Below, piece by piece: positions 44,097-53,498 of a stretch of 64,000 nucleotides of DNA (the stretch's first letter is position 1; each line of letters begins with the position of its first letter). This DNA comes from Thiohalocapsa sp. PB-PSB1 (GTDB lineage Bacteria > Pseudomonadota > Gammaproteobacteria > Chromatiales > Chromatiaceae). The stretch spans positions 2,046,001 to 2,110,000 of the forward strand of contig CP050890.1 of NCBI GenBank assembly GCA_016745215.1, in the 5' to 3' direction. The notes under the pieces were generated by a model that had not been told where the DNA came from, made no database searches, and saw only the letters and a program-made list of their open reading frames with translations. The position numbers were made by a program, and so were the translations under genes.

Positions 44097-45143
44097 TTAT
44101 GGAGTCGAATTTGCAACGCCGTGTGGAACATGTCCGGTAGCCACCAAAGTACGGGTATCCAGGCAGTGGCTCTCCTGGTCGTCGAAAAAGATGTCCGCAT
44201 CGAAGGCTTGCAGGAACGGGGCCTTGTTCAGACCGCTTAGGAACAGGGCCTCGTCCAGACGGATGCTCCAAGCGCGTAATGTACGGATCACGCGCTCGTG
44301 GGATGGCGCGCCGCGGGATGTGATCAGGGCCGTGCGCAATGGGCCATGCCTGGCGGGGAACAGCGCTTGAATCCGCTGCAGGGCCATCAGGAATCCCTTG
44401 AAGGGTCCATCCGATAATGGCACACCGGCAGAGGCGAGTTCGTTCGCATTGAATGCATCCAGCCCTTCGCGACGATAGATCTGCTCGGATTCGTCGGAGA
44501 ACAATACCGCGTCGCCGTCGAAGGCAATGCGCAACGGTGCTGCAACGGAATCTTCTGTGGCAGCGTCATCAGGCGAGCCCGACGGCAGGATGGTCGCTGC
44601 CGCACAACCCGCGGTCAGCGCCTGGCGTACGTCACCAGGATCAGCCGACAAGAATAAATGGGCGCCAAAAGCACTCACGTAGCGATAGGGGCTGGCGCCG
44701 CCGGTGAAGGCCGCACGCGTGATGTCCAGCCCGTAATGGCGGATCGAATTGAATACCCGCAATCCGGTGTCGGAGCTGTTGCGCGACAGCAGAATCACGT
44801 CGACTCGTCCACGCTCGCCGAGCTGAGCATTGAGTGCCAGCAATTTTTTCGTCAACGGATATGCAACCCCTGGGGCCAGCACATCGTTTTCGTGGGATAC
44901 CTGATAGGCGTGGTAGGCGTCGACACCGCGTTCGACGAACACCTGGTGAGACTCGCCAAGATCGAACAATGCACGCGATGAGATGGCGACCACAAGCCGA
45001 ATCTCCTTGGCGCCGTGAGCAAGGCTGTCTCTGTCGGTTTCATCCCCGCTTGTTGCGTCAGTCCCGGGTCGATCTTCCTCTGGCGCATCGCCTTCGACCG
45101 AGCGCGCGGCCTGGTCGAGCCTTTGCACGGTTCGCAACTTCAC
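44097..45143 (-). CDS. 5'-nucleotidase (cytosolic, PF06189-like)
   Basis: A 348-residue protein. After a variable acidic N-terminus (about 45 residues), motifs LVVAISSRALFDL, RGVDAYHAYQ, VDVILLSRNSSDTGLRVFNS, LRIAFDGDAVLFSDESE and IFFDDQESHC match the bacterial 5'-nucleotidase family of the HAD superfamily. It would dephosphorylate nucleoside monophosphates. It lies upstream of larC with a 369-bp gap, of which about 210 bp shows no feature, and 12 bp after the coiled-coil gene, so it likely shares a transcript with the latter. Confidence 0.88.
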   Translation of the reverse strand: MKLRTVQRLDQAARSVEGDAPEEDRPGTDATSGDETDRDSLAHGAKEIRLVVAISSRALFDLGESHQVFVERGVDAYHAYQVSHENDVLAPGVAYPLTKKLLALNAQLGERGRVDVILLSRNSSDTGLRVFNSIRHYGLDITRAAFTGGASPYRYVSAFGAHLFLSADPGDVRQALTAGCAAATILPSGSPDDAATEDSVAAPLRIAFDGDAVLFSDESEQIYRREGLDAFNANELASAGVPLSDGPFKGFLMALQRIQALFPARHGPLRTALITSRGAPSHERVIRTLRAWSIRLDEALFLSGLNKAPFLQAFDADIFFDDQESHCLDTRTLVATGHVPHGVANSTP

Positions 45144-45155
45144 CGAAAATCACCT

Positions 45156-45740
45156 TTACCAAGGCATGAATGTGTTCATGAAATGCATCGGTCGACTGAT
45201 ATTGCGATTCATCACGCCGAGGTCATCACGCATATTGGCAGTGGTGAAAGTCATCGATTGCATCGAATGATCCATGGCTTGTATCGAGGTCAGCATCGGA
45301 TCCAGAGTGCTGACGTCGCGGGCCATGGAGTCGACTCCGACCGCCATGGTGCGGACGTTCGAGCTGATTTGCCCCATGTTATCGGATATGGACTGCATAT
45401 TGCTTGCAAGCACGGTCATGTTGGAGTCGACGCTGATGGCCAGATAATGCACGTCCTTCGCGAGACTAAAGACTAAATAGAAGCCATAAGCGGCAAGAAT
45501 AATGAACGCGAACAACGATGGATAAACGATCAATTCCCATCGGCGCGCACTGTTCTCGAACGCCAAGGACAAGCGGTCCATGGCGACCGCGTTGGCCTCA
45601 GCATCGGATGCTGGGGTTGATTTATCTGGATTTGACTTATCTGGATTTGACTTATCTGGATTTGATTTATCTGGGGTTGCTTTGTCTGCGCGGGAATCGC
45701 TTTGCCCCCGCCCGGACTGATCTTGATTGCTCTCCGTCAT
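45156..45740 (-). CDS. Small single-TM coiled-coil protein (paralogue C)
   Basis: A 194-residue protein. N-terminal 50 residues are polar with repeated DKSNP units; one TM helix (about 71-90, YPSLFAFIILAAYGFYLVF); then a helical region with Met/Ser/Asp heptads and the C-terminus NISRPMHFMNTFMPW. It resembles the products at 6077-6598 and 6727-7290. No signalling domain. It is 12 bp upstream of the 5'-nucleotidase gene. Function unknown. Confidence 0.78.
   Translation of the reverse strand: MTESNQDQSGRGQSDSRADKATPDKSNPDKSNPDKSNPDKSTPASDAEANAVAMDRLSLAFENSARRWELIVYPSLFAFIILAAYGFYLVFSLAKDVHYLAISVDSNMTVLASNMQSISDNMGQISSNVRTMAVGVDSMARDVSTLDPMLTSIQAMDHSMQSMTFTTANMRDDLGVMNRNISRPMHFMNTFMPW
45611..45680. 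repeat. 15-bp tandem repeats encoding DKSNP
   Basis: The unit TTATCTGGATTTGAC (plus strand) recurs about four times, with degenerate ends, and encodes DKSNP on the minus strand. Because the unit is a multiple of three, copy changes keep the frame and only lengthen the cytoplasmic linker. Confidence 0.85.
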
Positions 45741-45904
45741 GGGGTTGTTCGCCTCCGCATCGCGCGATGGTCCAAAGGCAAAGTTGCCGTGCTCTGGCCT
45801 CGCGTCGTTGATAATCTATGGTCGGTGATGGATCCTGCTGATCGCATTTTGACGCAACCATACCATTTGTAACCAAAGCCTAACACAATTGCTGTGTCTT
45901 TCCA

Positions 45905-46537
45905 TCAGCTCAGCAGATGCGGAAACAACGCCGCGGCGAGAGCGTAAAATTCTTTCGCACCCTTGCCGTTGGGCTCCAACTCGAATACCGCCAATCCCTC
46001 GCTGAAAGAACGCCGGAACACCGTACGCTGGGACAATCTCGGTTTGATGTAGCGAATATCCGGTAACGCCACCAGCGCTGCCGCGGCCTCATTGGTCTCG
46101 CGCACCGCATGATGGGTATCGCCGCGGTTGATGAAGCCGATCACATCCGGTCGTATTTCGCTATCGATCGAGCGCACGAGATGGACAAAACGCTGGGTCG
46201 ACCAGATGTCCGCCTGCGACGGCGGCACCGGCACGACGACCCGATCGCAAAGCGCAAGGGAAGTACGCAACGCATCCATATCGGCGGTACCGATGTCAAT
46301 TAACGTCTCTTCATGCTCCAACAGCGCCTCCTTGGTCAGAGCCGAGCGCTCTCTGACCAGAATCCGCGGTTCGAACTGCTCCTCGACACGTACGTCGCAG
46401 ACGTCTGACAAAGTGGCCTGGGGGTCCGCGTCAATCAGTTGCACATCCACGTCGGCCATAGCCAGCCAGACGCCGAGATTGAATGCGAGGGTGCTCTTAC
46501 CAGAGCCTCCTTTCAGGGTGCCGATGACGGTAATCAT
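45905..46537 (-). CDS. ParA/MinD-family ATPase
   Basis: A 210-residue P-loop ATPase starting MITVIGTLKGGSGKST, the deviant Walker A of ParA proteins. It has LIDADPQATLSDV and TLIDIGTADMDAL (Walker B region), and the C-terminal switch-like VVPVPPSQADIW. Short length matches orphan ParA-like proteins that position membrane or cytosolic cargoes. No ParB gene is adjacent. It is the gene after the Tyr/Asp-rich exported protein (28-bp gap), so it may belong to the RND operon. Confidence 0.88.
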   Translation of the reverse strand: MITVIGTLKGGSGKSTLAFNLGVWLAMADVDVQLIDADPQATLSDVCDVRVEEQFEPRILVRERSALTKEALLEHEETLIDIGTADMDALRTSLALCDRVVVPVPPSQADIWSTQRFVHLVRSIDSEIRPDVIGFINRGDTHHAVRETNEAAAALVALPDIRYIKPRLSQRTVFRRSFSEGLAVFELEPNGKGAKEFYALAAALFPHLLS

Positions 46538-46565
46538 AAACTGCGCATCTCCTGCAAGTACTACG

Positions 46566-47516
46566 CTAGGGACCGCCCCGATCATAGCGCCAGTAGAAAT
46601 TCTCTGGCGTATCGCCGGGATCGTAACCAAAGGCTTCACTACCACGAGGGCGAGTAGCAGGTCGCCGGCTCTGCGACTGCGGAAGAAATCTGTCCACATC
46701 CATCGACCCTCCGCGGCGCTCGAGTTCCTTCGCCGTCAGCGGACGAAAACGGTAGCGTTTTTCGATGCCACCGACGTTGCGTTCCTCGAGCCTCGGGTCG
46801 GCGCGAAATCGATAGCGCGGGGTGCGCGTGGGCGCGCGCGTATCATCTGACCGGGCTGTGTAACCATCGCGGTAGGCATCCCGATAGCGGGACGCTGGAT
46901 AGGACGGCGCGGTCTGGGCATCTTTGCTGCGTGGAAGTCCGGATTGTCCCTCACTGCCCCAGCCATCGCGTTGCTGCATTGGTGGTGCGACATCGTCAGC
47001 CCATCCGCCGGGCGCAACTTGCGATGCGGGCGCTGGAGCAGACCATTGCCTATTATCCTGCCAATCAATACCGGGCTTTCCGAGTACTTGATCGTCGTAC
47101 CAGTCCGCGGAATACCAGTCAGAACTTTGGCCAGCATCTTGATCGGGACCTTGGTCATAACCGGGATCGAAATTGGGATCGAAATTGGCGTCAGCACCCT
47201 GGTCAAGGGCTTGCTCCGGTTGCCGGGACCAACGTTGGTCCGAGTACCAATTCGAGTTGCGATCATAACTAGAGTCGCGACCTGAATTGTAGTCACCGCT
47301 GAAATACCCGGGGGAGATTTGCCCAGAATCCTGGGAGCGGTATTCAGAAGAATATCCGCGGCGAGCGTCAGGCGCATACCCGGGATTCTGAGAGCTGCCT
47401 TGCCAATAGGAGCCAGGATCTGGCCTGGCGTAGTCATAGGAATCGAAGGCTATGGCTGTCGCTGCTGGAAGAAACAACACCCAGACGCAAACTGCAACGG
47501 ACCGAACAGGGGTCAT
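46566..47516 (-). CDS. Exported Tyr/Asp/Ser-rich hypothetical protein
   Basis: A 316-residue protein with a signal peptide (MTPVRSVAVCVWVLFLPAATAIA). The mature part is low in hydrophobics and rich in Tyr, Asp, Ser, Gln and Arg, with repeats such as FDPNFDPGYDQGPDQD. The C-terminal 90 residues are more ordered (KRYRFRPLTAKELERRGG, RFLPQSQ, ENFYWRYDRGGP). No family recognised. Its start overlaps the RND permease stop by 4 bp (ATGA), so it is made with the pump and is probably a periplasmic accessory. Confidence 0.7.
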   Translation of the reverse strand: MTPVRSVAVCVWVLFLPAATAIAFDSYDYARPDPGSYWQGSSQNPGYAPDARRGYSSEYRSQDSGQISPGYFSGDYNSGRDSSYDRNSNWYSDQRWSRQPEQALDQGADANFDPNFDPGYDQGPDQDAGQSSDWYSADWYDDQVLGKPGIDWQDNRQWSAPAPASQVAPGGWADDVAPPMQQRDGWGSEGQSGLPRSKDAQTAPSYPASRYRDAYRDGYTARSDDTRAPTRTPRYRFRADPRLEERNVGGIEKRYRFRPLTAKELERRGGSMDVDRFLPQSQSRRPATRPRGSEAFGYDPGDTPENFYWRYDRGGP

Positions 47517-50500
47517 TGCCTTACTGGGTCATCATCGCCGGTCTTGAGTCTGATGCCGCGCCGCGCCGCCTTTTTTTGCACTTTGGCGGTCGAGCCTCTG
47601 GTCTTGCTGGTGACTTTGCCAGGCTTGGAGTCGGTTTTTGAACTGGATGCAGAAGCGCTGCCGGATCTGCTTTTGGGGCTTACCTTTTTCTTCGCTTTCG
47701 CCGCTGGTTTATTGCTCGCAGCGTCCTGTGCGGCATCAGCGGTTTCGGCCGAGCCATCCGGCTCTACTAGTACAGCGGTGGATGACGGCGTCGCGCTCTT
47801 TTCGGCCGTTGCCGAAGCCTGCTCCGAGGGACGCTCGGGGGCCGACTGCAACGCATTGGGAACAGACTTAGGGACCGCTTCATCGTTACCATCATCTACG
47901 TTGGCATCTACAGCGGCGCCAGCCTGCGAACCGACTGACGTTGGCGATGTCTTTGCGGATGAGCCGCCGGCTTGGCCAGAAGGCGAACTTCCGGAAGAGC
48001 CTGCCGGTGGATGGGATGAGGATGCAGTCGGAGGGCTGGATTCCGCAACGGCGCGCGGCTTCTTGGGTTTGAACCAACTCTTGATCCAATCGAACAACAA
48101 TAGCCCCAAGCCGCGAATGCCATATAGCACCAGGATCAGGATAGTGCCGATCTTGGCCAGCACAGTACCGAGCTTGGCGAATGCCGTTGCAACCGACGAG
48201 CGTGGTTCAGCGGTTTGCGTTTGCGCACTCTTGCCGCGTTGGTTCTGATGCGTTTGAATGCCGTCGGGCGCAATCTTATCGCCTGGGTGGGTATCGCCAA
48301 GCTCTTCGCTGCAGGGCACCTTGATGCCGGCAGGAGCGCTGGCGACCGCAACCTCGCACAGGTCTTTGCTTGCGGCGACGCAGCCCAGCGGAATGACGAC
48401 CAATGTCAATAGCGTGGATACCAACACGCCGGAAGCCAGCGAAATGGCCATGCCCTGGAAGATCGGGTCGGCAAAGATGACGCTGGAACCGGCCACCAAC
48501 GCCAATGCGGTAATGACGATGGGCCGGGTACGCGTGGTGCACGCACGGATCACGGCATCTGCCACCGGAACCCCTTTTTGCACCTCGTGAATGGAAAAGT
48601 CCACCAACAAGATTGAATTACGCACGATGATGCCGGCTAGCGCGATCCAGCCGATCATGGAGGTGGCCGTGAATTCGCCGCCCAAACCGAGTTGGAAGGT
48701 CAGCCAATGGGCCGGGATGATGCCAAGCAATGTGAGCGGAATCGGCGCCATGATAATCAGCGGAATACGGAAGTTGCCGAACTCCCAGACCACCAAAATG
48801 TAGATCAGCACCAGCGCAACAACAAAGGCCGCGCCCATGTCGCGGAAGGTCTCGTAGGTGACGGTCCACTCTCCAGTCCACTCGAAGCTGTAAACCGAGT
48901 CGCTGGGCGGCGGCCCGAGCCAATGCGCCTTGGGATTGACCTTGTCGGGGGTAACATAGTCAAGCTCGTCCAGCCGCTGCTGGATTTGCAGCATCGCATA
49001 AACCGGTGCGGCCAGGTTACCGCCAACATCGGCAACCACATATTCGATGGCACGCAGATCCTTACGATAGATAATGTCCTCCTCGGACAAACGCCTGAAG
49101 CGACCCAGCTCGCGCAACGGCACCGTAAAGCCTTGATTGGAGCGAATCGGCAAATCACCCAGGCGGTCGATCTCCGAGCGCTCGGCTAATGGCACCTGCA
49201 GCACGATGTACACTGGTTCGTGGCCGACGCCTGTCTTCACATCGCCAAGCTGGGTGCCGCCCAGGGCCATGGCCAGATTTTGATTGATGTTATCGACCGA
49301 AATACCGCGGCGCAGAGCCTTTTCGGTATCGACATCGAAGCTCCAATAATCGAAAGGCTCTTGAATGTAGTTATCCACATCGCGCGTGCTCTCGGCCTGC
49401 TCGAAAATCTCCGTGAGGTCCTGCGCGAACGCGCGACGGGCCTGGACATTCGGGCCATGCACCTCGGCCACGACCGATTGCAATACCGGCGGACCCGGCG
49501 GCATCTCGACCACGGCAATGCGTGCACCGACACTGTCTGCCAGCGGCTCGAGCAATTTGCGCGCCTGCACCGCAAGCTCGTGACTGCTGCGCTTGCGCTC
49601 GCCTTTGTTGGTGAGCTGCACCTGCAATTCACCCTGCCAGGGCTCCGAACGCAGATAGTAATGGCGGACCATGCCGTTGAAGTCGAATGGGCGGGCGGTG
49701 CCGGCGTAAAGCTGGATCGCGGTTACTTCGGGTAGGTCGCGGATCTGCTCGGCCATGCGATGGGCCAGATTCGCGGTCACCGGCAATGCGCTGCCCTCCG
49801 GCATATTGATGACGACCGAAAATTCCGGCTTGTTGTCCAGCGGGAGCATTTTCACCGGCACCCACTTGAAGTAGAAGAACGACAGTGTGAACAGAAAAAT
49901 CGACCAGAGCACGAGCTTGAAGATAAGGCGGGTGTTGCTATGCTCGATCAGCGGCGTCAGTACCCGAACATAGATTCGATGCAGACCCTCGGCCTCCTCA
50001 TGCTCGCGTTGCTCCGCGCTCTCCAGATAACGCATGGACGGACGCAGCCACCTCGACAAGGCAAGATAGGGCGTAAAGACAAATGCCGCGAACAACGAGA
50101 TCAACATCGCGACCGATCCAAGCGCCGGGATTGGCTCCATGTAAGGCCCCATCATGCCGCTGACGAAGCCCATGGGCAGCAATGCGGCAATGACGGTGAA
50201 GGTGGCGAGAATGGTCGGGTTACCGACCTCGCGTACCGCATCGACCGCAGTATGGTCATCGGTGCGGCCTTCTTGGAGCCAGCGGCGATAGATGTTTTCG
50301 ACCACGACGATGGCGTCATCCACCAGAATACCGATGGAGAAGATCAACGCAAACAGGCTGACCCGATCAATGGTGTAATTGGTAACCCAGGCGGTGAAGA
50401 TGGTCATCAGCAAGACCACCGGGATGACCAGCATCACGACGATCGCCGGCTTCAAGTCACGGAATGCAATCAATACCAGCAAGAACACGAAAAAAGTCGC

Positions 50501-51661
50501 GATGAACAGCTTGAAAATCAGCTCCGAGACCTTTTCGTCCGCGGTCTCGCCATAGTTGCGGGTGACACTGACCTCGACATTGTTTGGAATGCGTCCGCCC
50601 TTGAGTTCCTCCACCTTTTCCATGATGGCATCTGCCACGGTCACGCCATTGGTGAGTTCTTTTTTTGCAATGGCAATGGTCACGGCGGGCACGCCGTCGG
50701 CGATCAAGCCTTCCTCGGCGGCCGCGCCAGTGTAGTAGGCGACCAATTGCGCGGCATCTTCAGGTCCCTGGCTGAGACGCGCCAGGTCGCTTACATACAC
50801 CGGGATCTCGTTATAGGTGCCCACCATCAGGCGGGCAATCTTGTCTGCATTCTCCAGGAACGAGCCGGTGGTAACGGAAAAATGCGAGCCGCTGGACTCG
50901 ACTCCGCCAGCTGTGGCCTCGGCGTTCGTGGACTGAATGGTGTTCGCGATGTCGCTGAGACTGATGCGATAGCCAGACAGGCGCTCGGGATAGGCATCGA
51001 TGGTGATCTGCTCCCGCCGACCACCGACGATGAACGTGTTACCGGTGTCCGGTACTTCTTTGAGCACCTGCAAAATATCCTGCGCCAGCAGCCGAAGCTG
51101 GCCATCGTCCACATCCGGCTTGCCGTTGCCATCCAGATCCTTGGACCAGAGCGTCAGGGTAACAATGGGCACGTCGTCGATGCCCTTGCTCTTGACTAGA
51201 GGCGGCAATACCCCAGGCGGAATCTTGTCCATGTTCGACGCCAGTTTATCGTTCACTTTCACCAGCGAGGGTCCCATGTCCTCGCCTACTTCGAACTGCA
51301 CAGTAACAATCCCCTGGCCACGCTGGGCCGCGGAGTAGACATGTTCGACATCTGGGATCTCGCTGATCATGCGCTCCAGCGGCTGCAACGCCTTTTTCGA
51401 TACCTGCTGTGTGGAGACACCGGGGTATTGCACCATGATGTCGACCATCGGGACCGAAATCTGAGGGTCTTCCTGGCGCGGCGTCAAGAGCAGGCCAAGC
51501 AGGCCCATCATCAGCATCGCCACATAGAATAATGGCGACAGCGGCGAGCGAATGAAAAAGCGCGCGGTGCGGCCCGCCAGCCCCAGGTGCTCTTCGTCGT
51601 AAGGAGGCTGCTGCTGCGGCCCGTCGGCTGTGGAGTGGCGGAGGCTTTCGTCCTGGCTCAT
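47513..51661 (-). CDS. RND efflux transporter permease with long C-terminal extension
   Basis: A 1,382-residue inner-membrane permease of the AcrB/CzcA superfamily. TM1 is near residue 40; porter domains and TM2-6 include FALIFSIGILVDDAIVVVEN with the conserved Asp pair of proton relay; the second half has TM7 onward with MIGWIALAGIIVRNSILLVDF. Canonical homology ends near 1092. It is followed by a Cys-bearing loop, one more TM (about 1162-1190), then a disordered tail of about 180 residues rich in Ser, Ala, Pro and finally Lys. A periplasmic adaptor gene lies 173 bp upstream. No outer-membrane factor is present. Substrate unknown. Confidence 0.93.
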   Translation of the reverse strand: MSQDESLRHSTADGPQQQPPYDEEHLGLAGRTARFFIRSPLSPLFYVAMLMMGLLGLLLTPRQEDPQISVPMVDIMVQYPGVSTQQVSKKALQPLERMISEIPDVEHVYSAAQRGQGIVTVQFEVGEDMGPSLVKVNDKLASNMDKIPPGVLPPLVKSKGIDDVPIVTLTLWSKDLDGNGKPDVDDGQLRLLAQDILQVLKEVPDTGNTFIVGGRREQITIDAYPERLSGYRISLSDIANTIQSTNAEATAGGVESSGSHFSVTTGSFLENADKIARLMVGTYNEIPVYVSDLARLSQGPEDAAQLVAYYTGAAAEEGLIADGVPAVTIAIAKKELTNGVTVADAIMEKVEELKGGRIPNNVEVSVTRNYGETADEKVSELIFKLFIATFFVFLLVLIAFRDLKPAIVVMLVIPVVLLMTIFTAWVTNYTIDRVSLFALIFSIGILVDDAIVVVENIYRRWLQEGRTDDHTAVDAVREVGNPTILATFTVIAALLPMGFVSGMMGPYMEPIPALGSVAMLISLFAAFVFTPYLALSRWLRPSMRYLESAEQREHEEAEGLHRIYVRVLTPLIEHSNTRLIFKLVLWSIFLFTLSFFYFKWVPVKMLPLDNKPEFSVVINMPEGSALPVTANLAHRMAEQIRDLPEVTAIQLYAGTARPFDFNGMVRHYYLRSEPWQGELQVQLTNKGERKRSSHELAVQARKLLEPLADSVGARIAVVEMPPGPPVLQSVVAEVHGPNVQARRAFAQDLTEIFEQAESTRDVDNYIQEPFDYWSFDVDTEKALRRGISVDNINQNLAMALGGTQLGDVKTGVGHEPVYIVLQVPLAERSEIDRLGDLPIRSNQGFTVPLRELGRFRRLSEEDIIYRKDLRAIEYVVADVGGNLAAPVYAMLQIQQRLDELDYVTPDKVNPKAHWLGPPPSDSVYSFEWTGEWTVTYETFRDMGAAFVVALVLIYILVVWEFGNFRIPLIIMAPIPLTLLGIIPAHWLTFQLGLGGEFTATSMIGWIALAGIIVRNSILLVDFSIHEVQKGVPVADAVIRACTTRTRPIVITALALVAGSSVIFADPIFQGMAISLASGVLVSTLLTLVVIPLGCVAASKDLCEVAVASAPAGIKVPCSEELGDTHPGDKIAPDGIQTHQNQRGKSAQTQTAEPRSSVATAFAKLGTVLAKIGTILILVLYGIRGLGLLLFDWIKSWFKPKKPRAVAESSPPTASSSHPPAGSSGSSPSGQAGGSSAKTSPTSVGSQAGAAVDANVDDGNDEAVPKSVPNALQSAPERPSEQASATAEKSATPSSTAVLVEPDGSAETADAAQDAASNKPAAKAKKKVSPKSRSGSASASSSKTDSKPGKVTSKTRGSTAKVQKKAARRGIRLKTGDDDPVRQ

Positions 51662-51834
51662 GTCGGTGACTGTTTCCGGGTGATGGCCCGCTCGGGCGAC
51701 GGTTGCTCGATGTGCCGCATTCAGGTATCGATGCGACGCATTTCGATTTGGCTTAGGGTGCGTGTTTGGGTGCGCGCCCGAGGTAGATCAACTGGTGATC
51801 GCGCGCTCGGCATGGCTCGATCGGACATGCATGC

Positions 51835-53016
51835 CTAGCGACCCTTGCCAGACTCTCGCGACCAGCCGGTGGCCACATCCGGACCAGGATTGGTGAGAAT
51901 GTTCTCACCAGCGCGCAGACCGCTCAAGATCGTGACATTGCCATTCGGCGTCGGCTCGCCGATACGCACCAAGCGAAGCTGTGGATTGCCTTGCTCATCC
52001 AAAACGTACACACCTGGAAGACTGCCATTGAAACGGATCGCAGAGCGCGGTATGACCGGGTTGACCCGGGCCGGGGCATTGAAATCCGGCACCAGCACCT
52101 TGGCATACATACCGGGCTGAGCCATGCCCTGGGGCAGGTCGAATTTGACCTTGACCGTATGCCGCTGGGGATCGGCCATCGGGAAGATCTGCGCGACCCG
52201 CACCGGCAAAGCGCCGGCACCAACCGTCCCCTGGGCCTGCACATCGAGCTCGGCGCGCAGCATCATTCCCTCCCGCAGCCCCGGGCGCAGCCTGGCCGGA
52301 ATATCCACCTCGACCTGCAAAAACTCGATATCGGCAAAATTGAGCAGCGGCTGCCCGGGTTGCACCGTATCGCCGACCTCGATGAATTTTTTCACCACCA
52401 CGCCATCGAAGGGCGCAATCGCACGCGCATCGCGCAATTTCGAATCGAGCGCGCGCAATTCTGCCTGAAGTCGCATCATCATATTGCGCGCCTCCTGGAT
52501 CTGGGTGTTGGACGCGAATAGATCTGCGGAAAGCTCGGCATCCTGGTTACGATCGCCGATGAAGTCCTCCATCGGCCGGGTAAAGAATTGGTCGAACAGA
52601 TTCGGTACTCCCATGCCGCCAGGCGAAGAGCGCGCGCGTGGTGCATAGAGTTCGCGGTTGAACTGTACCCCGGCATTGCGTAACTGCGCATCGGCGGTGG
52701 CGATCTGGGCCAACAGCGCCTGTCGTTGCGCGGTCAATTCGCTGTCGTCGATCGCGACCAGCAATTCGTCACGCGCGAACGCATCGCCCTCGATGCCTGC
52801 CAGATACTTGATTCGTCCGGGAATCTGCGCGGCCATCGTGACTTCCTTATAGGGGATGACGGTGCCACCGACCGAAACCGTGGGCAGGCCCTCGGCCTGT
52901 TTGACAACATAGACATCATCGGCCGCCACCGCGGCATGCAGCATGGCTGGCGTTGCAAGCGCGCAGGCAAGCAGCAAGGGCGCGACAAGGAGCGCGCGAT
53001 TGATCGTTTTTCCCAT
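51835..53016 (-). CDS. RND periplasmic adaptor subunit (MFP/HlyD family)
   Basis: A 393-residue adaptor starting MGKTINRALLVAPLL with a signal peptide ending about ALATPAMLHA. It has the barrel-sandwich halves (VTMAAQIPGRIKYLAGIEGDAF and APFDGVVVKKFIEVGDTVQPGQPL), an alpha-hairpin between, and a beta-barrel (LRPGLREGMMLRAELDV). It links the permease to an outer-membrane channel not encoded here. The start at 53016 is chosen for the signal peptide. Confidence 0.92.
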   Translation of the reverse strand: MGKTINRALLVAPLLLACALATPAMLHAAVAADDVYVVKQAEGLPTVSVGGTVIPYKEVTMAAQIPGRIKYLAGIEGDAFARDELLVAIDDSELTAQRQALLAQIATADAQLRNAGVQFNRELYAPRARSSPGGMGVPNLFDQFFTRPMEDFIGDRNQDAELSADLFASNTQIQEARNMMMRLQAELRALDSKLRDARAIAPFDGVVVKKFIEVGDTVQPGQPLLNFADIEFLQVEVDIPARLRPGLREGMMLRAELDVQAQGTVGAGALPVRVAQIFPMADPQRHTVKVKFDLPQGMAQPGMYAKVLVPDFNAPARVNPVIPRSAIRFNGSLPGVYVLDEQGNPQLRLVRIGEPTPNGNVTILSGLRAGENILTNPGPDVATGWSRESGKGR

Positions 53017-53498
53017 GAATCCGGATACCTGAAAGCAGCGGAACGAAGATTGCGCTCTGAGAATTTTCCAATGCCAGCACGAGCGGCCTTTGGCTCGTCT
53101 CGGCTTGTCGTTGTGCGCGTTGGTGAAGCCCGCAAGTATCGCCAAAACGCGCGCAGAGATCAAGCATGTCAAAAGATTTAAGCCATCCAAATCAGTTTGT
53201 TACTTGATACCCAGAAGACCTGGACCAGCGTCGTCGAGAGGCTCGGGAAGGCGCCTTCGCCCATGCTTGTCAGTGAGTTAAGGCGATTTGCAGCAGCCCA
53301 CGCGCGGCTTGCTCGCAACATCTGCGGCAACTTGCCCATGCTCATCGCCGGGCTACCACCGAAGGCGCAAAGCGTATAGTATCCACAACGGTTTTAGGCC
53401 CGCGTTGTTGCCACAACCCTTGACCTGGCTCAACCGGGGCTGAATCACCGGCTCAATCAGGGGCAAAATTGCAACGAATCACCACGAGGAGACGCCAG
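53017..53498. other. Divergent intergenic region
   Basis: The 482 bp between the adaptor gene (minus) and the GTPase gene (plus) must contain two promoters. No convincing -35/-10 pairs, operator palindromes or RNA genes were seen. A clear GAGGAG ribosome-binding site precedes the GTPase ATG by 8 bp. Confidence 0.4.
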
